Positions 15,507 to 22,833 of a DNA stretch of 64,000 nucleotides are shown one piece after another. The position numbers and the translations under genes are program-made. Where the stretch lies: positions 124,001 through 188,000 of the forward strand of contig JBMNFB010000001.1 in NCBI GenBank assembly GCA_050949085.1, given 5' to 3'. Numbering within the stretch: position 1 is the first letter of the stretch; the number at the start of each line of letters is the position of its first letter. Origin of the DNA: JBMNFB01 sp050949085. GTDB lineage: Bacteria; Bacillota; UBA994; UBA5500. The notes below the pieces were generated by a model, which worked only from the letters and a program-made list of their open reading frames with translations, did no database searches and was not told the origin of the DNA.

Positions 15507-16609
15507 GAGCAACCTTTCCCCATATGGGGGTCGCCTGGGTGGGGATCCGCTACCTGGTGGAGCAGCTGGGTTTTGAAGCCGTAGTGCCGCCGCCGGTCAG
15601 CCGCCGCACCCTCGAGCTGGGGACCAAGTACGCCCCCGAGTCACTCTGCCTGCCCTTCAAGGTCAACCTGGGCAACTATCTGGAGGCCATGGAGGCCGGG
15701 GTGGATGTCGTCTTCATGGTCGGTGGCATCGGCCCCTGCCGCCTCGGCTACTACGCCGAGGTGCAGCGGCAGATCATGCAGGATCTGGGCATCGAGGCCG
15801 ATCTGGTCGTTCTGGAAAGGGACAACTTCATCTTCGAGCTCAACCGGGTGTTGAACAACCAGGGGGCGCGGCTGCCCTGGCATCGGCTCCTGTCGGTGAT
15901 CCGCCTCGGCCTGGCGAAAATCGCTTACCTGGATGAGCTGGAGACCCAGTTGCTGCGGGAGCGCTACCGGGAAAAGCGGCGTGGCAGCTGCACCCGCCTG
16001 CAGGAGTATGCCATCGGGTTGGTGGATCGGGCCGACAGCTGGGCCGAACTGCGTCGGGTGCGGCGCGAGGTGGCTGGACAGCTGGCCGCCCTGCTGGGTC
16101 CGGCGGAGGCTGCACCGCTGCGCGTGGCTGTGGTGGGCGAGATCTATATGCTCATCGAACCCGGTGTCAATCTGGGGATTGCTGAGCGCCTGGGCGAACT
16201 GGGCGCTTCGGTGGAACGCAGCATGTATACCTCCACCTGGGTGCGCGAGCATCTGCTTTACGATCCGCGGGCCCTGCGGCACGGGCGGCATATCGCCCGG
16301 CTGGCCCGGCCCTACCTGCCGCAGCCGGTGGGCGGCCATTGCCTGGAGACCCTGGGCTTCACCGCCGACTACGCGCTGCGCGGATTTGCCGGAGCGGTGC
16401 AGATCCTGCCGCTGACCTGCATGCCCGAGATTATCGCCGAGACGATTCTCCCCACCGTCAGCAGCGATTACCGCATCCCGGTGATGACCATCACCCTCGA
16501 TGAGCATTCAGGCGAAGCCGGGGTAATCACCCGTCTGGAGGCCTTTCTGGATATGCTGCGGCAGCGGCGCTACGCCGCAGAGCATTCCGGCGTCCTGCAG
16601 ATGATCTGA
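15503..16609 (+). CDS. CoA dehydratase-like protein (HgdB-like/DUF2229 second half)
   Basis: A protein of 368 residues with ATG overlapping the previous stop. It contains the motifs KYAPESLCLPFKVNLGNY, MVGGIGPCRLGYY near residue 75, CMPEIIAE near residue 310 and a C-terminal DEHSGEAGVITRLEAFLDML. The last element is also present at the end of the preceding protein (DEHTAEAGVQTRLEAFLDML). The two genes are therefore diverged relatives or halves of one module. Family knowledge places such proteins with the HgdB/BcrC dehydratase subunits, which bind a [4Fe-4S] cluster through conserved cysteines. It is part of the same operon as the ATPase that follows. Confidence 0.75.
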   Translation: MRATFPHMGVAWVGIRYLVEQLGFEAVVPPPVSRRTLELGTKYAPESLCLPFKVNLGNYLEAMEAGVDVVFMVGGIGPCRLGYYAEVQRQIMQDLGIEADLVVLERDNFIFELNRVLNNQGARLPWHRLLSVIRLGLAKIAYLDELETQLLRERYREKRRGSCTRLQEYAIGLVDRADSWAELRRVRREVAGQLAALLGPAEAAPLRVAVVGEIYMLIEPGVNLGIAERLGELGASVERSMYTSTWVREHLLYDPRALRHGRHIARLARPYLPQPVGGHCLETLGFTADYALRGFAGAVQILPLTCMPEIIAETILPTVSSDYRIPVMTITLDEHSGEAGVITRLEAFLDMLRQRRYAAEHSGVLQMI

Positions 16610-16660
16610 GCCGCTGTTGGCGCGGCTTAGAGAAACCGTTGGCTGAGAGGAGGTTAAGCG

Positions 16661-17641
16661 ATGCAACGCTTAGCATTAGGAATAGACGTGGGTTCGGTGA
16701 GCACCAACCTGGTGGCACTGGATGAACAGGGGCGCTGCCAGGCAAATCTCTATTTGCGCACCCAGGGAAACCCGGTGCAGGTGGTGCAACAGGGGCTGAA
16801 GCAGCTGCAGGAAGAGCTGCCTGCAGACGCCGAGATCGTCGCCTGTGGCACCACCGGCAGCGGACGCCACCTGACCGCCCACATGGTCGGCGCCGATTGC
16901 GCCAAGAATGAGATCACGGCCCACGCCGTGGCTTCCCTCTCTTATCGGCCCGATGTGCGCACCGTGCTGGAGATCGGCGGGCAGGACTCCAAAATCATCA
17001 TCCTGCGCGATGGCGTAGTCGTCGACTTCGCCATGAACACCGTCTGCGCCGCCGGAACCGGTTCGTTTCTCGATCGGCAGGCGGCCCGCCTCGGCATCGA
17101 CATCTCTGAACTGGGGCCGCTGGCCCTCGCTGCCGAGAAGGGAACGCGCATCGCCGGCCGGTGCGCTGTCTTTGCCGAATCGGACATGGTTCACAAGCAG
17201 CAGATGGGCCATCCTCTGCCGGAGATCGTGCGCGGCCTCTGCGATGCCCTGGTCCGCAACTACCTGAACAACGTGGCCAAGGGGAAGGATATCCAGCCGC
17301 CCATCATGTTTCAGGGCGGTGTGGCAGCCAACGTCGGCATCCGGAAGGCCTTCGAAGAGGCATTGGGGTGTGAGATCAGCGTGCCTGAGCACTATGGCGT
17401 CATGGGCGCCCTGGGGGCGGCCACCCTCGCGCGGCGGGCCGTGGCCCAGCGCGGGACACCGACCACCTTCCGCGGACTCAACCTGGCTCAGGCCGATTGC
17501 CAGGCCAGGACCCGCGATTGCCACGGCTGCCCCAACGGCTGCGAGGTGGTGGAGTTCTTCATCAATCAGCAGAGCATCGCCTGCTGGGGCGATCGCTGTG
17601 GTAAGTGGAGCAACCGCAGCAGCCACGTCGCCGATGACTGA
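16661..17641 (+). CDS. BadF/BadG/BcrA/BcrD-type ATPase, acyl-CoA dehydratase activase
   Basis: A protein of 326 residues, ATG preceded by GAGAGGAGG. It has the ASKHA ATPase fold: GIDVGSVSTNLVAL at the N-terminus (phosphate 1), LEIGGQDSK near residue 107, and VCAAGTGSFLDRQAARLGI near residue 127, whose cysteine is the cluster ligand of HgdC-type activators. GRCAVFAESDMVHKQQ and FQGGVAANVGIRKAFE follow. The C-terminus has an extra Cys-rich segment (CQARTRDCHGCPNGCEVV) that may carry a second metal site. In HgdC, ATP hydrolysis drives one electron into the dehydratase. Here the partner would be one of the two preceding proteins. Confidence 0.85.
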   Translation: MQRLALGIDVGSVSTNLVALDEQGRCQANLYLRTQGNPVQVVQQGLKQLQEELPADAEIVACGTTGSGRHLTAHMVGADCAKNEITAHAVASLSYRPDVRTVLEIGGQDSKIIILRDGVVVDFAMNTVCAAGTGSFLDRQAARLGIDISELGPLALAAEKGTRIAGRCAVFAESDMVHKQQMGHPLPEIVRGLCDALVRNYLNNVAKGKDIQPPIMFQGGVAANVGIRKAFEEALGCEISVPEHYGVMGALGAATLARRAVAQRGTPTTFRGLNLAQADCQARTRDCHGCPNGCEVVEFFINQQSIACWGDRCGKWSNRSSHVADD

Positions 17642-17905
17642 GTCGCGCAGGCGGGCTTTCGTGGCGCCACCGACGGAAGAAGGAGGGGATCCTCATCAGG
17701 AGACAGCCAGACAGGGAAGTCAGGTATGGAGAGAAGTATCCCGCCAGCTGCTGCTCCGGGCAGCGGCCTGATTCTGAGCAGCTGACCGGCGATGCTCGAG
17801 ATCAGTCGTCGCAGGCAGGCTTGCAGCAGGTGTCGACCTATCTTTACTGGAACGCCTTTGCCCCCGATGAGCAGCCACCGCCAGCCTGAGTGAGTGCAAA
17901 GAGAT

Positions 17906-18026
17906 AAGGGGCTGATGCGTGTGCAGCAGCCCCTCAGTCAGGGCACACCCCTTCGGGCGCGCCGATATCTCCAGGGTTAAGGTGTCAAGCGAAACTCGAC
18001 GGGGAGCAGCAAAACTCGCCCGTCTC
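17906..18026 (+). repeat. Dispersed intergenic repeat, copy B (R2 then R1)
   Basis: It starts with a stem, AGGGGCTG with CAGCCCCT-like pairing. R2 follows (CAGGGCACACCCCTTCGGG and GCGCGCCGAT), then R1 with the core GACGGGGAGCAGCAAAACTC and GCCCGTCTC. R2 is nearly identical at 40183. R1 is nearly identical at 50642 and, inverted, at 25956. Confidence 0.7.
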
Positions 18027-18286
18027 AAGCGAAGCTCTTCGGTGCTGGTTGGCTCCCAGGGGACATGATGCACTCTCGAAAGTTGCCTGGGGCGGGCTCA
18101 AACAGTTGCTGCTCCAGCAAGTGCGCAAGCACCTGCGAGGCCAAATAGGGGCGATGTTTGCTTGTCAGACATCGGCTCGTACCTCACATCCCGTCTCGTT
18201 TCGCTTTTACTCAACTACCGACCTATCGGAAGGCGCCTTCAGGGGTGATGCCCTGCCTTCGTGCAATATCCACGTGTCCAACAAGG

Positions 18287-18328
18287 CACCCACCGCAACC
18301 CGGGGAGGGAGGCAGTGGGTGTTATTAC
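18287..18328 (+). repeat. Dispersed intergenic hairpin repeat R3
   Basis: CACCCACCGCAACCC and GCAGTGGGTGTTATT flank a purine-rich loop. It matches the copies at 40229 and, inverted, at 9422. The stem is imperfect here because of one T-to-C change in the left arm. Confidence 0.65.
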
Positions 18329-18418
18329 AGTTGGGGATATTCCTCAGGCATTAAGAACGGACATCAGCCAGGTCCTCAAGACTGGCATCATGCTGAGGTG
18401 TGTCCCCTGACCTTTGAC

Positions 18419-18473
18419 GGCATCGCCAGCGCCAGAGAGGGTGCGACGGGCCCTTGCTCGTGCAGCAGCCCCT
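18419..18473 (-). repeat. Dispersed intergenic repeat R2, inverted copy
   Basis: On the minus strand it reads AGGGGCTGCTGCACGAGCAA, then a run ending CTGGCGATGCC. The first part matches the stem before R2 at 40150, and the second part matches the R2 unit at 26007. Confidence 0.55.
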
Positions 18474-18500
18474 TTCCAGTGCTGCGGTTGACAATCTATA

Positions 18501-19490
18501 TTAGACAGAATAAAATGGCTTATCATTCTCTTTATCTGGAACGCCCGGCCGCAGCGAGATATCGCCGGCCAGGAGCGTCTCCAGCGTGCCGTCATCCCGC
18601 TCGATCTGCAGCGCCCCGCCGGGCGTCAGGCCACGGGCGATACCGCGATAGCTCCGGTCGGCGGCCAGCACTGCAACTGGTTGCCCCCGCAGGCGATCGT
18701 GCCGGCTCCAGCGGTCGAGAAACGGCTGCGCTTCCGGATCGGCCGCCAGCGGCAGGAGAGTCTCCAACCGGTGCAGAATATCTGCCAATAATGCAGCCCG
18801 ATAGATGCGCCGCCCTGTCTCCCGGTAGAACGAGGTGGCACTGGCGGCAATCTCCGCCGGAAAGCTTTCCTGATGGATGTTGACGCCGATGCCGATTATT
18901 ACTGCTGTCGCGCCCTGGCGCTGGCCGGCGACCTCGGTCAGGATGCCGCAGAGCTTGCGGCGTTCGACCCAGACATCGTTGGGCCATTTTAGCCAGGCGT
19001 CGCGAAGGCCCGCCGCCTGCACGGCTTCGACTACGGCGATGCCGGCGAGAAGCGTCAGCCAAGGCAGGCGATCAGCCGGCAGGCTGCTCTGGAGCAGCAG
19101 CGAAGCCCAGATGCCCTGGCCCTTGCTGGACGACCAGGATCTGCCGCGGCGGCCGCGACCAGCCGTCTGCTCCTCGGCGACGACCAGAGTGCCGGAGGCG
19201 GCTCCCTGCCGGGCCAGCTCCTTGGCCAGAATGTTGGTGCTGTCCAGCGTTTCCCGGTAGCAGACCGCGCTGGGGAAGAGTGCGCCAGGCGGTCGATAGT
19301 GGTCCAGCAATTCGGGTAACAGCAGGTCGGGCCAGGACGCCAGCTGCAGTTGCCCCGCCATCTGCTCTACCACAAAACCGCAGGCTCGCAGCTCATCCAG
19401 CGCCAGGTCGAGCTCTGCGTCCGACATACATATCTGCACCCGCGGCAGGGGATGGGGGTAGGCCCCCAGCAGCCGCGCCATCAGTGACAA
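18501..19490 (-). CDS. birA: Biotin--[acetyl-CoA-carboxylase] ligase
   Basis: A protein of about 329 residues from TTG with first base 19490, with GAGGAGG eight bases upstream. An ATG nine bases further in lacks a spaced ribosome site. The catalytic core is intact: ETLDSTN, EEQTAGRGRRGRSWSS (the biotinyl-AMP loop) near residue 115, KWPNDVWVERRKLCGILTE near residue 170 and IIGIGVNIH. A C-terminal SH3-like domain ends in GDISLRP. The N-terminal 60 residues occupy the place of the usual winged-helix repressor domain. The recognition helix, normally like SRTAVWKHI, reads SDAELDLALDEL, so DNA binding is uncertain. It biotinylates acyl-CoA carboxylases; no acc genes lie in this window. Confidence 0.9.
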   Translation of the reverse strand: MSLMARLLGAYPHPLPRVQICMSDAELDLALDELRACGFVVEQMAGQLQLASWPDLLLPELLDHYRPPGALFPSAVCYRETLDSTNILAKELARQGAASGTLVVAEEQTAGRGRRGRSWSSSKGQGIWASLLLQSSLPADRLPWLTLLAGIAVVEAVQAAGLRDAWLKWPNDVWVERRKLCGILTEVAGQRQGATAVIIGIGVNIHQESFPAEIAASATSFYRETGRRIYRAALLADILHRLETLLPLAADPEAQPFLDRWSRHDRLRGQPVAVLAADRSYRGIARGLTPGGALQIERDDGTLETLLAGDISLRPGVPDKENDKPFYSV

Positions 19491-19520
19491 GTGCCTCGCC
19501 TCCTCGCCTTGGTTCAACTC

Positions 19521-19549
19521 ATTATAGCTGGGGGGAGGCGTTGGTGCCA
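19521..19549 (-). promoter_or_regulatory. Sigma-A-like promoter of birA
   Basis: On the minus strand, TTGGCA (19549-19544), a 17-base spacer and a perfect TATAAT (19526-19521). It lies about 30 bases upstream of the birA start codon. Confidence 0.65.
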
Positions 19550-19639
19550 ATCGAACCCCACAGTGAGCGAGGCCAGCCGTGCGCCGCCTGTTTGGGGCAA
19601 CGGTGGGCTACCTCTGAAACCAGGAAAGGAGGTGAACGT

Positions 19640-19804
19640 GTGAGCAAGTACGTCTGCACTGTTTGCGATTGGGTCTACGATCCGGAAATCGGCGATCCCG
19701 ATGGCGGCATCGAGCCGGGCACTGCGTTTGAGGACATTCCGGAGGATTGGGTCTGTCCCGAATGCGGCGTCGGCAAGGACATGTTCGAAAAGGTGGAGGA
19801 ATAA
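19640..19804 (+). CDS. Rubredoxin
   Basis: A protein of 54 residues starting at GTG 19640 with AAAGGAGGTG upstream. It has both CxxC knuckles of rubredoxin: YVCTVCDWVYDP near the N-terminus and WVCPECGVGKDMF near the C-terminus, with the typical DPDGGIEPGTAFEDIPEDW between them. It is a small cytoplasmic electron carrier with one Fe(SCys)4 centre. It lies 99 bases upstream of rubrerythrin, to which rubredoxin donates electrons for peroxide reduction in anaerobes. Rubrerythrin has its own promoter in the gap. Confidence 0.95.
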   Translation: MSKYVCTVCDWVYDPEIGDPDGGIEPGTAFEDIPEDWVCPECGVGKDMFEKVEE

Positions 19805-19827
19805 CCGCATCTTTTCCGGAAAAAGAC

Positions 19828-19856
19828 TTGCCAAAGCGGCGCTTCTTGTGTATGAT
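19828..19856 (+). promoter_or_regulatory. Sigma-A-like promoter of rubrerythrin
   Basis: TTGCCA, a 17-base spacer and TATGAT, located 47 bases upstream of the rubrerythrin GTG. Confidence 0.65.
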
Positions 19857-19863
19857 GGTAGCA

Positions 19864-19882
19864 GTTAATGATAATCACTACT
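19864..19882 (+). promoter_or_regulatory. Fur/PerR-family operator candidate
   Basis: The sequence GTTAATGATAATCACTACT matches the classical 19-base Fur box (GATAATGATAATCATTATC) at 15 positions. It begins eight bases after the -10 element, over the expected transcription start, so a bound repressor would block initiation. Control of rubrerythrin by PerR or Fur is known in Clostridia. Which of the two paralogues binds cannot be read from the site. Confidence 0.55.
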
Positions 19883-19902
19883 ATCAAGGGGGAGGTACAC
19901 AC

Positions 19903-20439
19903 GTGAAGGATCTGAAAGGAACCAAGACGGAAGCTAATCTCTGGGCAGCATTTGCCGGTGAATCCCAGGCGCGTAACAAGTATACCTACTGGGCATCTCA
20001 GGCCCGCAAAGAAGGCTACCAGCAGATTGCAGCCATCTTCGAGGAGACGGCCGGGCACGAGAAGGAGCACGCCAAGGTTCTCTTCAAGCTGCTCAACGGC
20101 ATCACCGATACGGCGACGCACCTTGAGGAAGCCGCCAAGGGTGAGAACTACGAGTGGACGACGATGTACCGTGAGTTTGCCGAAGTGGCCAGGGAAGAGG
20201 GCTTCGACGAGATCGCCGAGGTTCTGACCGAGATCGCCGAGGTAGAGGAAGAGCACGAGAAGCGCTATCTGGCTTTGCTGGAGAACGTCAGGCAGGGTCG
20301 CGTCTTTAAGCGCGACGAGCCGGTGAAGTGGCAGTGCCGCAACTGTGGCTATGTCCATTTCGGCAAAGAAGCGCCGGAGGTTTGCCCGGCTTGCGCCCAT
20401 CCTCAGGCCTTTTACGAGCTCAAGGCCGAGAACTACTAA
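19903..20439 (+). CDS. Rubrerythrin
   Basis: A protein of 178 residues from GTG 19903, with GGGGGAGGTA upstream. The ferritin-like four-helix domain carries the diiron ligands in AGESQARNKYTYWA, EETAGHEKEHAKVLF, REFAEVAREEGFDEIAEV and EIAEVEEEHEKRYLALL. A C-terminal rubredoxin-like domain has CRNCGYVHFG and CPACAHPQAFYEL. Rubrerythrin reduces hydrogen peroxide in anaerobes, with electrons from rubredoxin, which is encoded just upstream. The Fur/PerR-like box supports induction by oxidative stress or iron limitation. Confidence 0.95.
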   Translation: MKDLKGTKTEANLWAAFAGESQARNKYTYWASQARKEGYQQIAAIFEETAGHEKEHAKVLFKLLNGITDTATHLEEAAKGENYEWTTMYREFAEVAREEGFDEIAEVLTEIAEVEEEHEKRYLALLENVRQGRVFKRDEPVKWQCRNCGYVHFGKEAPEVCPACAHPQAFYELKAENY

Positions 20440-20454
20440 GCACAGGAACAATTA

Positions 20455-20493
20455 CAGGCCACTCGCAGCGTAACGGCTGCGGTGGCCTGTTTT
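20455..20493 (+). terminator. Rho-independent terminator of rubrerythrin
   Basis: CAGGCCACTCGCAGC pairs with GCTGCGGTGGCCTG around a short GTAAC loop, followed by TTTT. It may also serve the convergent germination operon. Confidence 0.8.
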
Positions 20494-20504
20494 CCTGCTG
20501 CCGG

Positions 20505-21752
20505 TCAGCGACTGACCGGGCGGGAGAAGGGCGAGCCCAGCGTCTCCCCCGGCCGACGGAAGTCGGCCTCAATTTCCAGCCGGATGTCGAGCGTGGAGAA
20601 AAACTCCGGCCAGTTCTGCTGCCTGTAAAAGGCGGGGTACCGCCGATAGGTGCGGGCGCCGATACCGATGACGTCTGTCTTCAGCTCCTGCAGCCGGTTG
20701 AGAGTAGCCGAGACCTCGCGCCAGATGGTATCCTTCAGGTGTCGGTTCAGGCGCTCCAGTTCCGCTTCGTCCAGCGTCTTGGCTGGCAGCTGGTGCTCGG
20801 CCACATCGCCTTCCTGAAAGATGCTGATCTGAGCCTGCAACTCATCGTCCTCCAGCTTAACGCGCAGTTCGCGCCGGCCCAGGGTCTGATACTGCACCGC
20901 ATATCCTTCGTCCGGAATCTCCACATTGATCGTCGCGCGGGTAGTATCACCCCGCAGCCAGAGCAGTCCCCGCGTCTCCAGATCGTTGAGTTTCGCCACC
21001 ATCTTGTCGCCGAGAAAGATAGCCGTGCCCTCCAGGATCATCGCCTCAGCCTCCTGTTTCTGGCCTTCGCCCTCGTCCTGGCCACCGCCGCCATTGCCCC
21101 CCTCAGCACCGCCGCCCCCCTGAGTCCCTTCCTCCTCTTCCTTGGGCTTCAGCTTGATCAGGGGCAGAAACAACTGGTCGCCTGGATCGCCTACCAGGCT
21201 TCGCATGACGTCGATCAGCGAGCGGGGCAGGCTGACGCTGGTCTCCCGGGAAACGTTGATCAGCTGGCGCAGATAGCGCGCCGGAATTGTGGTGATGGTT
21301 GGCTTGACGGCCAGAATGTCCTTGGCCTTACCCTCAGCTACCAGCACCCGCGTTTCCAGGCGGACCTGGCGGTTGCGCAACAGGTATTCGCAGGCCTGAG
21401 CGATTCCGTCGCGGGCCAGGCCTTCGCCAAAGATGATCGCCTCCATATGGGCCCAGAAGGGCCGTCGGCCGCTGTAGCGCAGCAGGCGATCCAGGGCCTC
21501 GGCCAGGCTTTTACCTTTGGCGGTGATTATCCAGACCGGCTCTTCCGGGGCGGTGCTGGTTCCTCCCTCACCGCCGAAGGCTTCGGTGATCTCCATCTGC
21601 ACCGCCACCTCGATCTCGCCCCCTTCGGTGAGATCGAGGGCCAGCATCGAAGCAAACCCGCTCTCCTCAATTTCCCGCTTGCTCCAGCAGCCGCACAGCA
21701 GCCCCGGCAACAGCAGGCTGAGCAGGCAGAGCCTAGTCAGCCGCTTGCTCAT
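20505..21752 (-). CDS. gerC: Spore germination receptor subunit C, Ger(x)C family lipoprotein
   Basis: A protein of about 415 residues; the ATG with first base 21752 has GAGGTGAC upstream. The signal peptide ends in LLCGC (lipobox near residue 21), followed directly by WSKREIEESGFASMLALDL, the conserved start of Ger(x)C proteins. A Gly-Gln-Glu-rich linker (GGGAEGGNGGGGQDEGEGQ) near residue 220 separates two domains. The C-terminal domain includes LNRHLKDTIWREVSATLNRLQELKTDVIGIG and FYRQQNWPEFFSTLDI. It sits on the outer surface of the spore inner membrane as part of a GerA-type nutrient receptor with the two upstream genes. Its start overlaps the end of the subunit B gene by 20 bases. Confidence 0.9.
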   Translation of the reverse strand: MSKRLTRLCLLSLLLPGLLCGCWSKREIEESGFASMLALDLTEGGEIEVAVQMEITEAFGGEGGTSTAPEEPVWIITAKGKSLAEALDRLLRYSGRRPFWAHMEAIIFGEGLARDGIAQACEYLLRNRQVRLETRVLVAEGKAKDILAVKPTITTIPARYLRQLINVSRETSVSLPRSLIDVMRSLVGDPGDQLFLPLIKLKPKEEEEGTQGGGGAEGGNGGGGQDEGEGQKQEAEAMILEGTAIFLGDKMVAKLNDLETRGLLWLRGDTTRATINVEIPDEGYAVQYQTLGRRELRVKLEDDELQAQISIFQEGDVAEHQLPAKTLDEAELERLNRHLKDTIWREVSATLNRLQELKTDVIGIGARTYRRYPAFYRQQNWPEFFSTLDIRLEIEADFRRPGETLGSPFSRPVSR

Positions 21753-22833
21753 CGGGCATGTCACCTCGTTTCCCGCGCAGCAGCGCCACGCCCAGCGAAA
21801 GAACCGGGACGCCGATATGAAAAATGAGGGCGATGCGATGCAGCAGCGTGTGGTCGTTGAGGGCGGCCGGCAGGTTCTGGGGCCGCATCGCCAGATAGGC
21901 TGCGGCCGGCAGCGAGGCCAGGCCCACCCAGCCCACCTTCAGTTTGGGGATGATCTGGCTTACGCCCAGGGAGCAGATGTAGAAGAAGAGGCTGAGCTTG
22001 CTCGTCGCCGCCATCATCCAGATGATCATGAACAGCACCTCACCCCGCTCCAGGCCGATACGCAGGGAGTCAGCGACGGTCAGGAACGGCCAGGTAAGGA
22101 TCTGGCCGAGGCTGGTTCCGGCGTAGAGCAGCACATCGAGATAGAGCAGCAGGAAAATCAGGCTGGCTGTGATGCTCATCCGCGCCGTCCAGCCCTTGAT
22201 CCCCGGCTTGTCCACGATGGCCGGGTAGATAAACAGCAGGGCGGTGGAATTCAGCAGGTACGACGCGCCCGTGGCAAGGGAGGGAATTATTCCGTCCAGA
22301 CCCTGATCAAACAGCGGCAACAGGTTCCAGGCGCTCAGGTTGGGGAGCGACCCGAAAAGAACAACCACCATGCTGATCAGGATGATGGGCAGCACCAGCT
22401 GATTGAAACGCACGATGCCCTCCAGTTGCGTGGAAACGGCGTACCCGATGACGATGAGCATGATGACCAGGACGCTGCTGATGGGCGTTCCCGGCAGCAC
22501 GACGGTCACGAAGAACTCGGAAATATAGCGCAGGGCGATGGCACCCTTGAGAAAGAAAATGGCCAACAGCCCCAGACACAGCGGATAGCCGATCCACTTT
22601 CCCCAGATCACCGGCAGATACTCGGTAGCGCTCTGGGTCGGGAAGCGGTCGGCGAGCGTTACCGTGACCAGCATGACGATGACGCTCAGCCCGCCTGCCA
22701 GGAGAATCGGCAGCCAGGCGCCGTTGCCCGACCAGAGCAGGAAGTCGCGGACAACCGGCTGAAAGACGGCGGCCACAATCGAGGTCAGGGCCACCGACAG
22801 CGCCTGCACTTTATTGATCCTTTGTGTCTTCAT
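21733..22833 (-). CDS. gerB: Spore germination receptor subunit B, GerB-type permease
   Basis: A protein of 366 residues with ATG at 22833 preceded by AAAAGGGG. It is an integral membrane protein with about ten hydrophobic segments, of the APC-superfamily spore-permease type. It opens with VQALSVALTSIVAAVFQP and contains IPSLATGASYLLNSTALLFIYP. In GerA-type receptors the B subunit binds the germinant. Its start overlaps the end of gerA by 23 bases, so translation is coupled to a gene that carries a frameshift. Confidence 0.9.
   Translation of the reverse strand: MKTQRINKVQALSVALTSIVAAVFQPVVRDFLLWSGNGAWLPILLAGGLSVIVMLVTVTLADRFPTQSATEYLPVIWGKWIGYPLCLGLLAIFFLKGAIALRYISEFFVTVVLPGTPISSVLVIMLIVIGYAVSTQLEGIVRFNQLVLPIILISMVVVLFGSLPNLSAWNLLPLFDQGLDGIIPSLATGASYLLNSTALLFIYPAIVDKPGIKGWTARMSITASLIFLLLYLDVLLYAGTSLGQILTWPFLTVADSLRIGLERGEVLFMIIWMMAATSKLSLFFYICSLGVSQIIPKLKVGWVGLASLPAAAYLAMRPQNLPAALNDHTLLHRIALIFHIGVPVLSLGVALLRGKRGDMPDEQAAD

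Larger units (their letters stand above)
17642..18500. other. Gene-free block of mosaic repeats
   Basis: About 860 bases without a supported gene between the activase gene and the end of birA. It holds units R2 and R1 in tandem, a stretch shared with the 50.7 kb region (18184-18231), an R3 hairpin and an inverted R2 unit. The first 260 bases show no resemblance to anything else that I can see. Translations of the open frames here are low in complexity and not conserved between repeat copies, so I call none of them genes. Confidence 0.55.

Noticed and set aside
17720..18073. A minus-strand open frame through repeat copy B
   Set aside because: Its translation contains the peptide encoded by the R1 repeat, which is also readable at 50.7 kb. 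There is no ribosome site and no other similarity.
17642..18500. CRISPR array or insertion sequence in the repeat-rich gap
   Set aside because: The repeats differ in length and spacing, have no regular spacers, and there is no cas or transposase gene nearby.
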